Assembly: GCA_900757905.1 (NCBI GenBank)
Contig: CAAEPN010000006.1
Location: 1 to 16,807 of the forward strand
Direction: 5' to 3'
From: Clostridia bacterium
Lineage (GTDB): Bacteria > Bacillota > Clostridia > Oscillospirales > CAG-382
DNA length: 16,807 nt
A program made the translations under genes and the position numbers. Below the pieces are notes generated by a model that saw only the letters and a program-made list of their open reading frames with translations, made no database searches and was not told the origin of the DNA. Below, in pieces: positions 1-6,888 of the stretch (positions within the stretch are counted from its first letter, which is position 1; every line of letters begins with the position of its first letter).

Positions 1-300
1 AATCCGTTTCCCTTTCGGGAACTTCCTGACAAGCAGAAAGTTTGCCCCTGTCGGGGCAGCACGCTGCGCGTGCTTTTACTCCCTTGCAGGGAGCTTCGAG
101 GTTTTGCAAACCTCGAAGCCGCTCACACAGGTGGCGTTTTTGCACAGGCCGCTTCGCGGCTTTTCCCGGCGGCAAAGCCGCCGAATCCGCCGCCGGAACC
201 ATACTGGCAAAATGCACAAAAAACGAAACCTCTTTTTGGGCAACTTTTTGATATTGCGCCGTATCTTCCCTTTTTGCAAAAAAAATCCCGAAAATCCCTT
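1..300. repeat. Hairpin-rich intergenic stretch with no gene
   Basis: I see no credible gene in this stretch; the short reading frames across it only follow palindromes. It is a chain of adjacent short inverted repeats: TTCCC/GGGAA (8-21), TGCCCC/GGGGCA (43-58), GCACGC-TGC-GCGTGC (59-73, followed by TTTT), CTCCCT-TGC-AGGGAG (79-93), a 12-bp stem GCTTCGAGGTTT with loop TGC (93-119), GCCGC-TTC-GCGGC (148-160, followed by TTTT) and CGGCGGC-AAA-GCCGCCG (167-183). The rest, to about 298, is A/T-rich and shows nothing clear. Some of the hairpins could end transcripts of a gene to the left of the window. Confidence 0.7.
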
Positions 301-330
301 GACAAATCCCTTGCCTTGGTGTAATATAAT
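299..330 (+). promoter_or_regulatory. Candidate promoter of glnN
   Basis: A perfect -35 hexamer TTGACA lies at 299-304 and a perfect -10 hexamer TATAAT at 325-330. The spacing is 20 bp, longer than the usual 16-18. An alternative -10, TAATAT at 322-327, gives 17 bp with a poorer match. Transcription would start near 335-338, directly before the leader hairpin of glnN. Confidence 0.5.
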
Positions 331-346
331 GCCATGCAGAGCAAAG

Positions 347-379
347 ATGCCGCAGATACAATCTATCTGTGGCATTTTT
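347..379 (+). terminator. Terminator-like hairpin in the glnN leader (possible attenuator)
   Basis: A continuous 12-bp stem (ATGCCGCAGATA at 347-358 with TATCTGTGGCAT at 364-375, one G-U pair, loop CAATC) is followed at once by TTTTT-C-TTT. It has the form of an intrinsic terminator, but it sits after the candidate glnN promoter and about 55 bp before the glnN start codon. It may therefore attenuate glnN, or it may simply end an upstream transcript if the promoter is not real. Confidence 0.7.
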
Positions 380-432
380 CTTTATATTTGCAGATTCGAT
401 TTTTATTACAAAATGAAAGGAAATGAATCACT

Positions 433-2520
433 ATGAGCAGCGTGCCGGAAATGTTTGGAAGCCTCGTCTTTAACGACGACGTTATGAGAGAAAAGCTCCC
501 GAAGGACGTCTATAAGTCCCTTCGCAAAACCATTGACCGCGGAACCGACCTTGATATCAATGTTGCCAATGTGGTTGCCAATGCCATGAAAGATTGGGCA
601 GTGGAACACGGCGCAACCCACTATACACACTGGTTCCAGCCGATGACGGGTATTACCGCCGAAAAGCATGATAGCTTTATCTCCCCGACCTCCAACGGAA
701 AGGTCATTATGGAGTTTTCCGGCAAGGAACTCATTAAGGGCGAACCTGACGCCTCCAGCTTCCCGTCCGGCGGTCTTCGCGCTACCTTCGAAGCAAGAGG
801 TTATACCGCTTGGGACCCGACCTCCTATGCGTTCATTAAGGACGGCTCGTTGTATATCCCGACTGCGTTCTGCTCCTACGGCGGCGAAGTCCTCGATAAG
901 AAGACACCGCTTCTTCGTTCCATGGAAGCTATCAGCGAGCAGGCCGTGCGTGTGCTTCGCCTGTTCGGCAATACCTCCGTCCGCCGCGTCAATACCACCG
1001 TCGGCCCGGAACAGGAATATTTCCTTGTAGATAAAAAATACTACGAAGCCAGAGAAGACCTTATGTTCACCGGCCGCACGCTCTTCGGAGCAAAGCCGCC
1101 GAAAGGCCAGGAGCTGGAGGATCATTACTTTGGCGTCATCAAGCCGCGCGTCGCCGCTTTCATGAAAGAGTTGGATGAAGAGCTTTGGAAGCTCGGCGTA
1201 TACGCAAAGACCAAGCATAACGAAGTTGCGCCGGCTCAGCATGAGCTTGCCCCGATCTTCACCACTACCAATATCGCAAGCGACCATAACCAGCTCACCA
1301 TGGAAATGATGAAGAAAATCGCGGAACGCCACGGACTTGTGTGCCTGTTGCATGAAAAGCCGTTTGCCGGCGTCAACGGCAGCGGTAAGCATAACAACTG
1401 GTCGATTTCCACCGATAAGGGTCAGAATCTGCTCGATCCCGGCACAACGCCATATGAAAACGCACAGTTCTTACTCTTCTTAGTCGCCGTTATCAAGGCG
1501 GTTGACGAGTATCAGGATCTGCTCCGTATCTCGGTTGCCAGCGCCGGCAACGATCACCGTCTCGGCGCAAACGAAGCACCGCCTGCTATCGTTTCCATGT
1601 TCGTCGGCGAAGAGCTGGAGGAAGTGCTTGACGCAATCGAAAAGGGTACCGATTACAAGGGCGGCGAAAAACAGACCATGGAAATCGGCGTACATGTCCT
1701 CCCGAACTTCCCGAAGGACACCACCGACCGCAACCGTACTTCTCCGTTCGCTTTCACCGGCAATAAGTTCGAATTCCGCATGCTCGGCTCGAATCAGTCG
1801 ATCTCCGGTCCGAACATCGTGCTTAATACCATCGTTGCCGAAGAATTAAAGCAGTTTGCCGATGAGCTGGAAGGCGCAGAGGACTTTACCAAAGCACTCA
1901 ATGCCCTCATCCGCAAGACCATCAAGGAGCATAAGCGCATTATCTTCAACGGCGACGGCTATGCCGAATCGTGGCCGGTCGAAGCCGAAAAGCGCGGACT
2001 TCTCAACTACAAGACTACCGTTGAAGCGCTTCCGCATTTCATCGATAAGAAGAATATCGACTTATTTACCTCGCATAACGTATTTACCGAAAAGGAAATG
2101 ATCTCGAGAACCGAAATTCTTCTCGAAACCTATTCCAAGACCATCAATATCGAGGCTCTTACCTTAAACGACATGGTCAAGAAGCAGATTCTTCCGGCGC
2201 TCAGCACCTATACGGCCGATCTTGCCGCTGCTCTTGCCGCAAAGACTGCGGTTGTCGACGGAATCGATGTGACCATGGAAGAGGGCGAGCTTAAAGAGCT
2301 TTCTGCTGCACAAGGCAAGCTGTATGCCCTTTCCGGTAAGCTCGGTAAAGAGCTTGCAGAAGTTCCGGATGGCGAAGCGCTCGAAACGGCAACCTATTAC
2401 AGAGATGTTATTTTTACCGAAATGCAGGGTATGCGCGACGTGATCGACGCTGCCGAAGAAAAGGTTTCGTCCGACGTATGGCCGGTTCCGACCTATTCCG
2501 ATCTCATTTTCCGCGTATAA
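433..2520 (+). CDS. glnN: Glutamine synthetase type III (GlnN)
   Basis: ATP-dependent condensation of glutamate and ammonia to glutamine, the entry step of nitrogen assimilation in the cytoplasm. At 695 residues it fits the type III (GSIII/GlnN) family of about 700 residues, clearly longer than type I enzymes (about 450). Visible family motifs are EVAPAQHELAPIF (264-276, metal and glutamate site region), GVNGSGKHNNWS (313-324, ATP and ammonium site region), GNDHRLGANEAPPA from residue 372, and further on NRTSPFAFTGNKFEFRMLGS with its conserved arginines. The ATG at 433 follows AAAGGA (416-421) at a normal distance. Its neighbour is an ammonium channel with a PII domain, which fits a nitrogen-assimilation role. 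A leader hairpin suggests control by attenuation, by inference only. No defect is seen, and confidence in the family is very high. Confidence 0.97.
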   Translation: MSSVPEMFGSLVFNDDVMREKLPKDVYKSLRKTIDRGTDLDINVANVVANAMKDWAVEHGATHYTHWFQPMTGITAEKHDSFISPTSNGKVIMEFSGKELIKGEPDASSFPSGGLRATFEARGYTAWDPTSYAFIKDGSLYIPTAFCSYGGEVLDKKTPLLRSMEAISEQAVRVLRLFGNTSVRRVNTTVGPEQEYFLVDKKYYEAREDLMFTGRTLFGAKPPKGQELEDHYFGVIKPRVAAFMKELDEELWKLGVYAKTKHNEVAPAQHELAPIFTTTNIASDHNQLTMEMMKKIAERHGLVCLLHEKPFAGVNGSGKHNNWSISTDKGQNLLDPGTTPYENAQFLLFLVAVIKAVDEYQDLLRISVASAGNDHRLGANEAPPAIVSMFVGEELEEVLDAIEKGTDYKGGEKQTMEIGVHVLPNFPKDTTDRNRTSPFAFTGNKFEFRMLGSNQSISGPNIVLNTIVAEELKQFADELEGAEDFTKALNALIRKTIKEHKRIIFNGDGYAESWPVEAEKRGLLNYKTTVEALPHFIDKKNIDLFTSHNVFTEKEMISRTEILLETYSKTINIEALTLNDMVKKQILPALSTYTADLAAALAAKTAVVDGIDVTMEEGELKELSAAQGKLYALSGKLGKELAEVPDGEALETATYYRDVIFTEMQGMRDVIDAAEEKVSSDVWPVPTYSDLIFRV

Positions 2521-2547
2521 ATTTCCATATTTTACACAGACACAAGG

Positions 2548-2596
2548 ACGTGTCGGAGTTTTCCTTATAATAAAGGAACGCTCCGGCACGTTTTTT
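2548..2596 (+). terminator. Intrinsic terminator between glnN and amt
   Basis: An 11-bp stem (ACGTGTCGGAG 2548-2558 with CTCCGGCACGT 2581-2591, one G-U pair) is followed by TTTTTT (2591-2596). The loop contains a second small palindrome, TTCCTT/AAGGAA. It should end most glnN transcripts, so amt depends on read-through or on a promoter I cannot identify with confidence. A TATAAT in the loop (2566-2571) has no convincing -35 partner. Confidence 0.88.
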
Positions 2597-2625
2597 GTTA
2601 TAAAACACATCAGGAGGAACAGACA

Positions 2626-4374
2626 ATGGATACACAATCAATCGTATCGCTCGTAGAAAGCAATGCTTTCGGTATCTGGTATTTGATCGGAGCCGCACTT
2701 GTTTTCTTCATGCAGGCAGGCTTTGCCATGGTAGAAACTGGCTTTACCAGAGCCAAAAACGCCGGCAACATCATTATGAAGAACCTTATGGACTTCTGCA
2801 TCGGCACAATTCCGTTTGTTTTCATCGGCTTTTCGCTGATGATGGCGGAAAACTATTTGTTCGGTTTTATCGGCGTGCCGAATATGCAGATATTCACCGA
2901 TTTCGGCTCGTTTATCCAAACCAACGCTTCCAGTTTTGTATTTAACCTCGTGTTCTGCGCAACGGCGGCTACCATCGTTTCGGGCGCTATGGCAGAACGT
3001 ACCAAATTCAGCGCATACTGCGTCTATTCGGCCGTTGTTTCGGCTATCATCTATCCGATCGAAGCCGGCTGGGTGTGGAATCCGCAAGGTTGGCTTGTCA
3101 CGCGCGGCTTCCATGATTTTGCAGGCTCTGCCGCCATTCATACGGTCGGCGGCGTGTGCGCACTCATCGGCGCTATCTTCCTTGGTCCGCGTATCGGAAA
3201 ATATGTGAAAGATAAGAGCGGCAAGGTGGTAAAGGTCAATGCCATTCCGGGTCATTCGATCCCGCTCGGCGCACTCGGCTGCTTCATTCTTTGGTTCGGT
3301 TGGTACGGCTTCAACGGCGCTGCCGCATGGAGCGTTGAATCGCTCGGTTCTATCTTCCTTACCACAACCATTGCTCCGGCTGTTGCAACGGTAGTATGTA
3401 TGATCTTTACTTGGGTCCGCAACGGCAAACCGGATGTTTCGATGTGCTTGAACGCTTCTCTTGCCGGACTTGTCGGCATTACGGCCGGCTGTGACGCGCT
3501 TGACGCGCTCGGCTCGTTTATCGTCGGTATCGTTGCAGGCATAATCGTTGTACTTGTTGTCGAGCTTCTCGACTTAAAGCTTCATATCGACGACCCGGTC
3601 GGTGCGGTTGCTGTGCATATGGCAAACGGTATCTGGGGTACGATTGCCGTCGGTCTGTTTTCCAATCCGTCCGCACCGGCAGGACTTACCGGTCTTTTCT
3701 ACGGAGAGGGCGGCGCTTATCAGTTAGGTATTCAAACGCTCGGTATTTTGGCAATTATCGCTTGGACTTCGGTCTGCATTATCATTACTTATACGATCAT
3801 TAACAAGACTATCGGACTTCGTGCTTCGCGTGAGGACGAGCTTGCCGGTCTTGACATTTCGGAGCATGGACTTCCGAGCGCTTATGCCGACTTTGCACCG
3901 TCGGTACAGAGCTATGCGGATGATGCGCCGGTCGTTGTGACAGGCGATGTACCGGTAGCCGAAGCTGTTCCGGTGGAGGCTGTTCCGGAGGTTGCGCCGG
4001 CCGCTCCCGTAAATGGCGTAAAGCTCACCAAAGTGGAGATTATCTGCAAGGAGCGTATGTTTGAAGCGCTCAAGAGCGCGATGATGAACATTGGCATTAC
4101 CGGTATGACGGTAACGCACGTAATGGGCTGCGGCGTGCAGAAAGGCAAGCCGGAGTATTACCGCGGCGTTGAGGTCGAACCGAGCTTGCTGCCGAAGATC
4201 CAGGTTGAGATCGTAGTCAGCAAAGTGCCGGTACGCACGGTCATTGAAACGGCGAAAAAGACGTTATACACCGGACACATCGGCGACGGCAAGATCTTTG
4301 TCTACAATGTTGAGAATGTTGTCAAGGTACGCACCGGCGAAGAGGGTTATGCCGCTTTGCAGGATGTCGAGTGA
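2626..4374 (+). CDS. amt: Ammonium transporter fused to a C-terminal PII domain (Amt-GlnB)
   Basis: Membrane ammonium channel with its own PII-type sensor attached. Residues 1 to about 400 are the Amt domain with about 11 membrane segments. The pore twin histidines are H172 (in DFAGSAAIHTVGG, with D164) and H331 (in AVHMANGIWG). Residues 401-463 are a cytosolic linker, ending in a stretch rich in Ala, Pro and Val. Residues 464-582 are a complete PII domain: T-loop region GCGVQKGKPEYYRGVEVE (501-518) and B/C-loop TGHIGDGKIFVYNVENVVKV with RTGEEG. By comparison with E. coli GlnB, the 2-oxoglutarate and ATP residues Gln39, Lys58 and Lys90 are kept (Q505, K524, K556). The uridylylated Tyr51 is Val517 and Arg38 is Val504. 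The usual separate glnK next to amt is absent. ATG 2626 follows AGGAGG (2611-2616). The likely role is ammonium uptake gated in cis by energy and nitrogen status. Confidence 0.96.
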   Translation: MDTQSIVSLVESNAFGIWYLIGAALVFFMQAGFAMVETGFTRAKNAGNIIMKNLMDFCIGTIPFVFIGFSLMMAENYLFGFIGVPNMQIFTDFGSFIQTNASSFVFNLVFCATAATIVSGAMAERTKFSAYCVYSAVVSAIIYPIEAGWVWNPQGWLVTRGFHDFAGSAAIHTVGGVCALIGAIFLGPRIGKYVKDKSGKVVKVNAIPGHSIPLGALGCFILWFGWYGFNGAAAWSVESLGSIFLTTTIAPAVATVVCMIFTWVRNGKPDVSMCLNASLAGLVGITAGCDALDALGSFIVGIVAGIIVVLVVELLDLKLHIDDPVGAVAVHMANGIWGTIAVGLFSNPSAPAGLTGLFYGEGGAYQLGIQTLGILAIIAWTSVCIIITYTIINKTIGLRASREDELAGLDISEHGLPSAYADFAPSVQSYADDAPVVVTGDVPVAEAVPVEAVPEVAPAAPVNGVKLTKVEIICKERMFEALKSAMMNIGITGMTVTHVMGCGVQKGKPEYYRGVEVEPSLLPKIQVEIVVSKVPVRTVIETAKKTLYTGHIGDGKIFVYNVENVVKVRTGEEGYAALQDVE

Positions 4375-4385
4375 CAGAGTTGGGT

Positions 4386-4442
4386 GTGAGCGCTGATTTT
4401 GTCAGCGCTCACCTATGCTTCGCATTATTATACAAATAATGC
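4386..4442 (+). terminator. Paired hairpins after amt, probable transcription end
   Basis: A perfect 11-bp stem, GTGAGCGCTGA (4386-4396) with TCAGCGCTCAC (4402-4412), has loop TTTTG and starts 12 bases after the amt stop codon. It has no following T-run, so it is a weak intrinsic terminator at best. A second stem, GCATTATT/AATAATGC (4422-4429 and 4435-4442, loop ATACA), follows directly. Together they may terminate transcription or protect the amt 3' end. Confidence 0.5.
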
Positions 4443-4493
4443 CGAATTTATGCACCGTTATTGCATGAAAACGTATATTTTTCATCCAACTAC

Positions 4494-4522
4494 TTGACAA
4501 AAGTAAAAAATGTGTGTATCAT
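4494..4522 (+). promoter_or_regulatory. Promoter of livJ
   Basis: TTGACA (4494-4499) and TATCAT (4517-4522) are separated by 17 bp, which fits a housekeeping sigma-A type promoter. The -10 region overlaps a short palindrome, GTAT-CAT-ATAC (4516-4526), that could be an operator. Transcription would start near 4529. Confidence 0.72.
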
Positions 4523-4528
4523 ATACCC

Positions 4529-4579
4529 AAGTGATATGATTTATGGAATCGTATCCAAATTCACTTGCGTAAAACGCAA
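4529..4579 (+). promoter_or_regulatory. Structured 5' leader of livJ
   Basis: The predicted transcript begins with a hairpin: outer stem AAGTG/CACTT (4529-4533 and 4562-4566) and inner 8-bp stem ATATGATT/AATCGTAT (4534-4541 and 4547-4554, one G-U pair, loop TATGG). It overlaps by two bases a second stem, TTGCGT-AAA-ACGCAA (4565-4579), which ends 8 bases before the GGAGG site. There is no T-run, so it is not a terminator. It could stabilise the mRNA or regulate translation. Confidence 0.4.
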
Positions 4580-4599
4580 AATAAATTGGAGGAATTTTT

Positions 4600-5751
4600 A
4601 TGAAAAAACTCTTAGCAGTTGTTCTTGCAGCTTGTACTGCGTTCGCGCTTGCTTCCTGCAATAACCAGCCTGAATCGGACAACAAAGGCAATACCGACGG
4701 TTCGTATACCTCCGGCAACACCGAATACGTCATCGGCTGCACCGGCCCGCTTACCGGCGACGCCTCCAGCTATGGCATTTCCGTCCAAGAGGGCGCTACC
4801 CTTGCCGTTGAAGAGATCAACGCAAACGGCGGTCTTAACGGCGTAAAATTCAAGTTCGATATGAAAGACGATAAAGCTACCGCTGCTGACGCCGCTTCCG
4901 GCTACGATCTGCTCTATGAAGCAGGTATGCAGGTCTCCCTCGGCTCGGTAACCTCCGGCTCTTGCGCTTCCTTTGCTGCAAAGGCTGCCCAGGATCACCT
5001 CTTCTTCATCACTCCCTCCGCTTCTGCGGCCGCTATCACCGATACCGGCGATAACGCTTTCCGCGTTTGCTTCGGCGACCCGGACCAGGGCGTTCTCGCT
5101 GCTGACGAAATCAACGAAAAGTATGAGACCGTCGGCGTTATCTACGATACCAGCGACCCGTATTCTTCCGGTATCTACGAAGCCTTCAAGGGCGAAATGG
5201 AAAAACTCGGCAAGGAATACTCCGTTCAGACCTTCGACGCAGAAAATAAGAAGGACTTCTCCACGCAGGTAGAAGCTCTTAAGGACTGCGACGTTATCTT
5301 CCTTCCGTTCTACTACACCGAAGCCGGCCTTGTTGCAAAGGCTGCTGTCGCAAAAGGCTCTGACGCCGTTCTCTTCGGCTGCGACGGCTTCGACGGTATC
5401 GACGACCAGATCGATTCCACCGTTACCAACCTCATCCGCTACATCACGCCGTTCGATGTCAACAGCACCGATGAAACCGTTAAGGACTTTGTAGACGCTT
5501 ATAAAGCAAAATACAACAAGCTCCCTGACCAGTTCGCTGCTGACGGCTACGACGCTGTATACGTAATCTACGAAGCTATGCAGAAGGCAGGCGTTAACGA
5601 TGTTACCATCGGCGCTTCCGACCTTTGCGATAAGCTGATCCCGGTCGTAACCGGCGATGACTTTACTTATGCCGGCGCTACCGGCACCATGACTTGGGAC
5701 GCAAGCGGCGCCTGCAACAAGGTTCCGACCATTGTTGAATTAAACAAATAA
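4600..5751 (+). CDS. livJ: Branched-chain/hydrophobic amino acid ABC transporter, substrate-binding lipoprotein
   Basis: Extracellular, membrane-anchored ligand-binding component of a Liv-type (HAAT) importer. Residues 1-20 are a lipoprotein signal with lipobox LASC and the lipidated Cys20, followed by a Ser/Asn/Gly-rich linker to about 40. The periplasmic-binding fold type I follows, with family motif GPLTGDASSYG-x-x-x-x-EGATLAVEEINANGG (49-78). By comparison with E. coli LivJ, the ligand-contact segment ISPAAT is ITPSAS (137-142), the tyrosine near position 202 is kept in FYYTEAG (237-243), and the contact glutamate is probably an aspartate in GCDGFDG (260-266). These changes are conservative and fit an amino acid ligand, but they do not fix its identity. 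ATG 4600 has GGAGG (4588-4592) at 7 bases. The spacer to livH is unusually long. Urea or amide binding is an alternative. Confidence 0.93.
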   Translation: MKKLLAVVLAACTAFALASCNNQPESDNKGNTDGSYTSGNTEYVIGCTGPLTGDASSYGISVQEGATLAVEEINANGGLNGVKFKFDMKDDKATAADAASGYDLLYEAGMQVSLGSVTSGSCASFAAKAAQDHLFFITPSASAAAITDTGDNAFRVCFGDPDQGVLAADEINEKYETVGVIYDTSDPYSSGIYEAFKGEMEKLGKEYSVQTFDAENKKDFSTQVEALKDCDVIFLPFYYTEAGLVAKAAVAKGSDAVLFGCDGFDGIDDQIDSTVTNLIRYITPFDVNSTDETVKDFVDAYKAKYNKLPDQFAADGYDAVYVIYEAMQKAGVNDVTIGASDLCDKLIPVVTGDDFTYAGATGTMTWDASGACNKVPTIVELNK

Positions 5752-5753
5752 TT

Positions 5754-5771
5754 TCAGGACTTTTTTCCTGA
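5754..5771 (+). terminator. Small hairpin after the livJ stop codon
   Basis: TCAGGA (5754-5759) pairs with TCCTGA (5766-5771) across the loop CTTTTT. The T-run lies in the loop and not after the stem, so this is at most a weak terminator. It could protect the livJ message so that the binding protein is made in excess over the permease, a common arrangement in ABC operons. Confidence 0.35.
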
Positions 5772-5779
5772 CTTGCGGC

Positions 5780-5813
5780 GGAGGCTCCGAGACCTTGTGG
5801 CGACGGAGCTTCC
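5780..5813. repeat. Hairpin GGAGGCTCCG / CGGAGCTTCC
   Basis: A 10-bp stem (5780-5789 with 5804-5813, one G-U pair) encloses a 14-base loop. It lies immediately left of the long inverted repeat in the livJ-livH spacer and may be part of the same element. It shows no gene-like content. Confidence 0.55.
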
Positions 5814-5816
5814 TCC

Positions 5817-5961
5817 GGCATATTTTGATTTTTTTCGGCGAAAAGTTCTTTCGCCGTTTTGGCGTATTTTAGCGGCTTTGTTTTTTTCACTGTTTTGGCC
5901 GGTTCGGCAAAGAATACGCCGGAAACTCATGTTTTCCGACCGGAAAAAATCCAAATATGCC
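5817..5961. repeat. 145-bp imperfect inverted repeat between livJ and livH
   Basis: The left arm, about 5817-5868, starts GGCATATTTTGATTTTTT and ends GGCGTATT (5861-5868). It is mirrored by the right arm, about 5913-5961, whose complement starts GGCATATTTGGATTTTTT and ends GGCGTATT. The arms are about 50 bases each and the spacer is 44. The left arm also folds by itself (CGGCGAAA-AGTTC-TTTCGCCG, 5836-5856, then TTTT). It encodes nothing credible and looks like a small palindromic mobile or REP-like element. Confidence 0.72.
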
Positions 5962-6018
5962 GAAAGCTTTCTACTCACATACCAATGTACGTTTGTACAG
6001 GATAGGCAGGAGATTTTT

Positions 6019-6885
6019 ATGATCACATTGATAGACGGACTGAGCCTCGGCAGTATCTATGCCCTTATCGCGCTCGGTTACACAATGGTGTACGGCATCG
6101 CGAAAATGCTTAATTTCGCGCATGGCGATATTATCATGGTCGGCGCATATGCAATCCTCGTTGCGATGACAACCACCGGAAATCCGCTGGTCGGCGTTGT
6201 CGCTTCGATTATCGTCTGTACGCTTCTCGGCGTGCTTATCGAAAAATCCGCCTATAAGCCGCTGCGCGGTGCTTCACCGCTTGCCGTGCTTATCACGGCG
6301 ATCGGCGTCAGCTACCTCTTGCAGAGCTTGGCGCAGCTTATTTTCGAATCCAAATCCAAACCCGTGCCCGGCTGGCGCTTCGGCGATATCCCGTTCCTTA
6401 AGGCTTACGGCATCAATACCTCTGCGGTCGTAACGCTTGTGGCTGGCGCGATCATCATGATAGCGCTTACCGTCTTTATCAACGTCACCCGTACCGGACG
6501 TGCTATGCTTGCCGTTTCGGAGGACCGCGACGCCGCAAAGCTTATGGGTATCAACGTCAACCGTATCATCACCATTACCTTTGCGATCGGCTCGGCACTT
6601 GCTGCCTTTGCCGGTATGTTCTACCTTTTGCAGATCCCGAACGCGGAACCGACGCTTGGCGCAATGCCCGGTATCAAGGCCTTTACGGCAGCTGTCATCG
6701 GCGGTATCGGTTCGATTCCGGGAGCTATGCTCGGCGGAATCTTACTCGGCGTTATCGAAAAGTTCTGCCTTAGCGTTCCGGTGCTTGCACCTTATACCAC
6801 AGCACTCGAATTCAGCTTGTTAATTGTGATCCTGCTTGTTCGCCCGACCGGTATTTTGGGCAAAAAGCTCAGAGAGAAGGTGTAA
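6019..6885 (+). CDS. livH: Branched-chain amino acid ABC transporter permease LivH
   Basis: First of the two membrane subunits that form the translocation path of the Liv importer. The 288-residue product has the typical LivH opening TLIDGLSLGSIYALIALGYTMVYGIAKMLNFAHGDIIM, with the conserved NFAHGD, and then several hydrophobic segments. A permease motif is seen in GRAMLAVSEDRDAAKLMGINVNRI, the cytoplasmic EAA-like loop that contacts the ATPases. The C-terminus ends RPTGILGKKLREKV, as in the family. The reading frame is open from 5773, but ATG 6019 is chosen because GGCAGGAG (6005-6012) precedes it and the homologous sequence begins there. The stop is followed after 3 bases by livM, so the two are surely co-transcribed and coupled. 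Confidence 0.95.
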   Translation: MITLIDGLSLGSIYALIALGYTMVYGIAKMLNFAHGDIIMVGAYAILVAMTTTGNPLVGVVASIIVCTLLGVLIEKSAYKPLRGASPLAVLITAIGVSYLLQSLAQLIFESKSKPVPGWRFGDIPFLKAYGINTSAVVTLVAGAIIMIALTVFINVTRTGRAMLAVSEDRDAAKLMGINVNRIITITFAIGSALAAFAGMFYLLQIPNAEPTLGAMPGIKAFTAAVIGGIGSIPGAMLGGILLGVIEKFCLSVPVLAPYTTALEFSLLIVILLVRPTGILGKKLREKV

Positions 6886-6888
6886 GAC

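Noticed and set aside
1..183. CRISPR array
   Set aside because: The palindromes differ from one another in sequence, and there is no constant repeat with spacers and no cas gene.
335..432. ANTAR-target double hairpin in the glnN leader
   Set aside because: Only one strong hairpin is present, its loop has five bases, and no preceding hairpin with a six-base loop could be found.
406..1392. Long open frame of 328 codons on the minus strand opposite glnN
   Set aside because: It is antisense to a fully conserved enzyme, its protein shows no family motif, and it has no clear ribosome site. It is a codon-bias shadow.
2581..2600. Sigma-54-like -24/-12 site before amt (CGGCACG, four T, TTGTT)
   Set aside because: The invariant GC of the -12 element is GT, and the match is made from the terminator stem and its T-run, so it is probably coincidental.
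2638..3255. Open frame of 205 codons on the minus strand opposite amt
   Set aside because: It is antisense to conserved membrane segments of the channel and has no recognisable motif.
5773..6018. Upstream extension of livH by 82 codons
   Set aside because: It translates the inverted-repeat element. The good GGCAGGAG site and the family-like N-terminus place the start at 6019.
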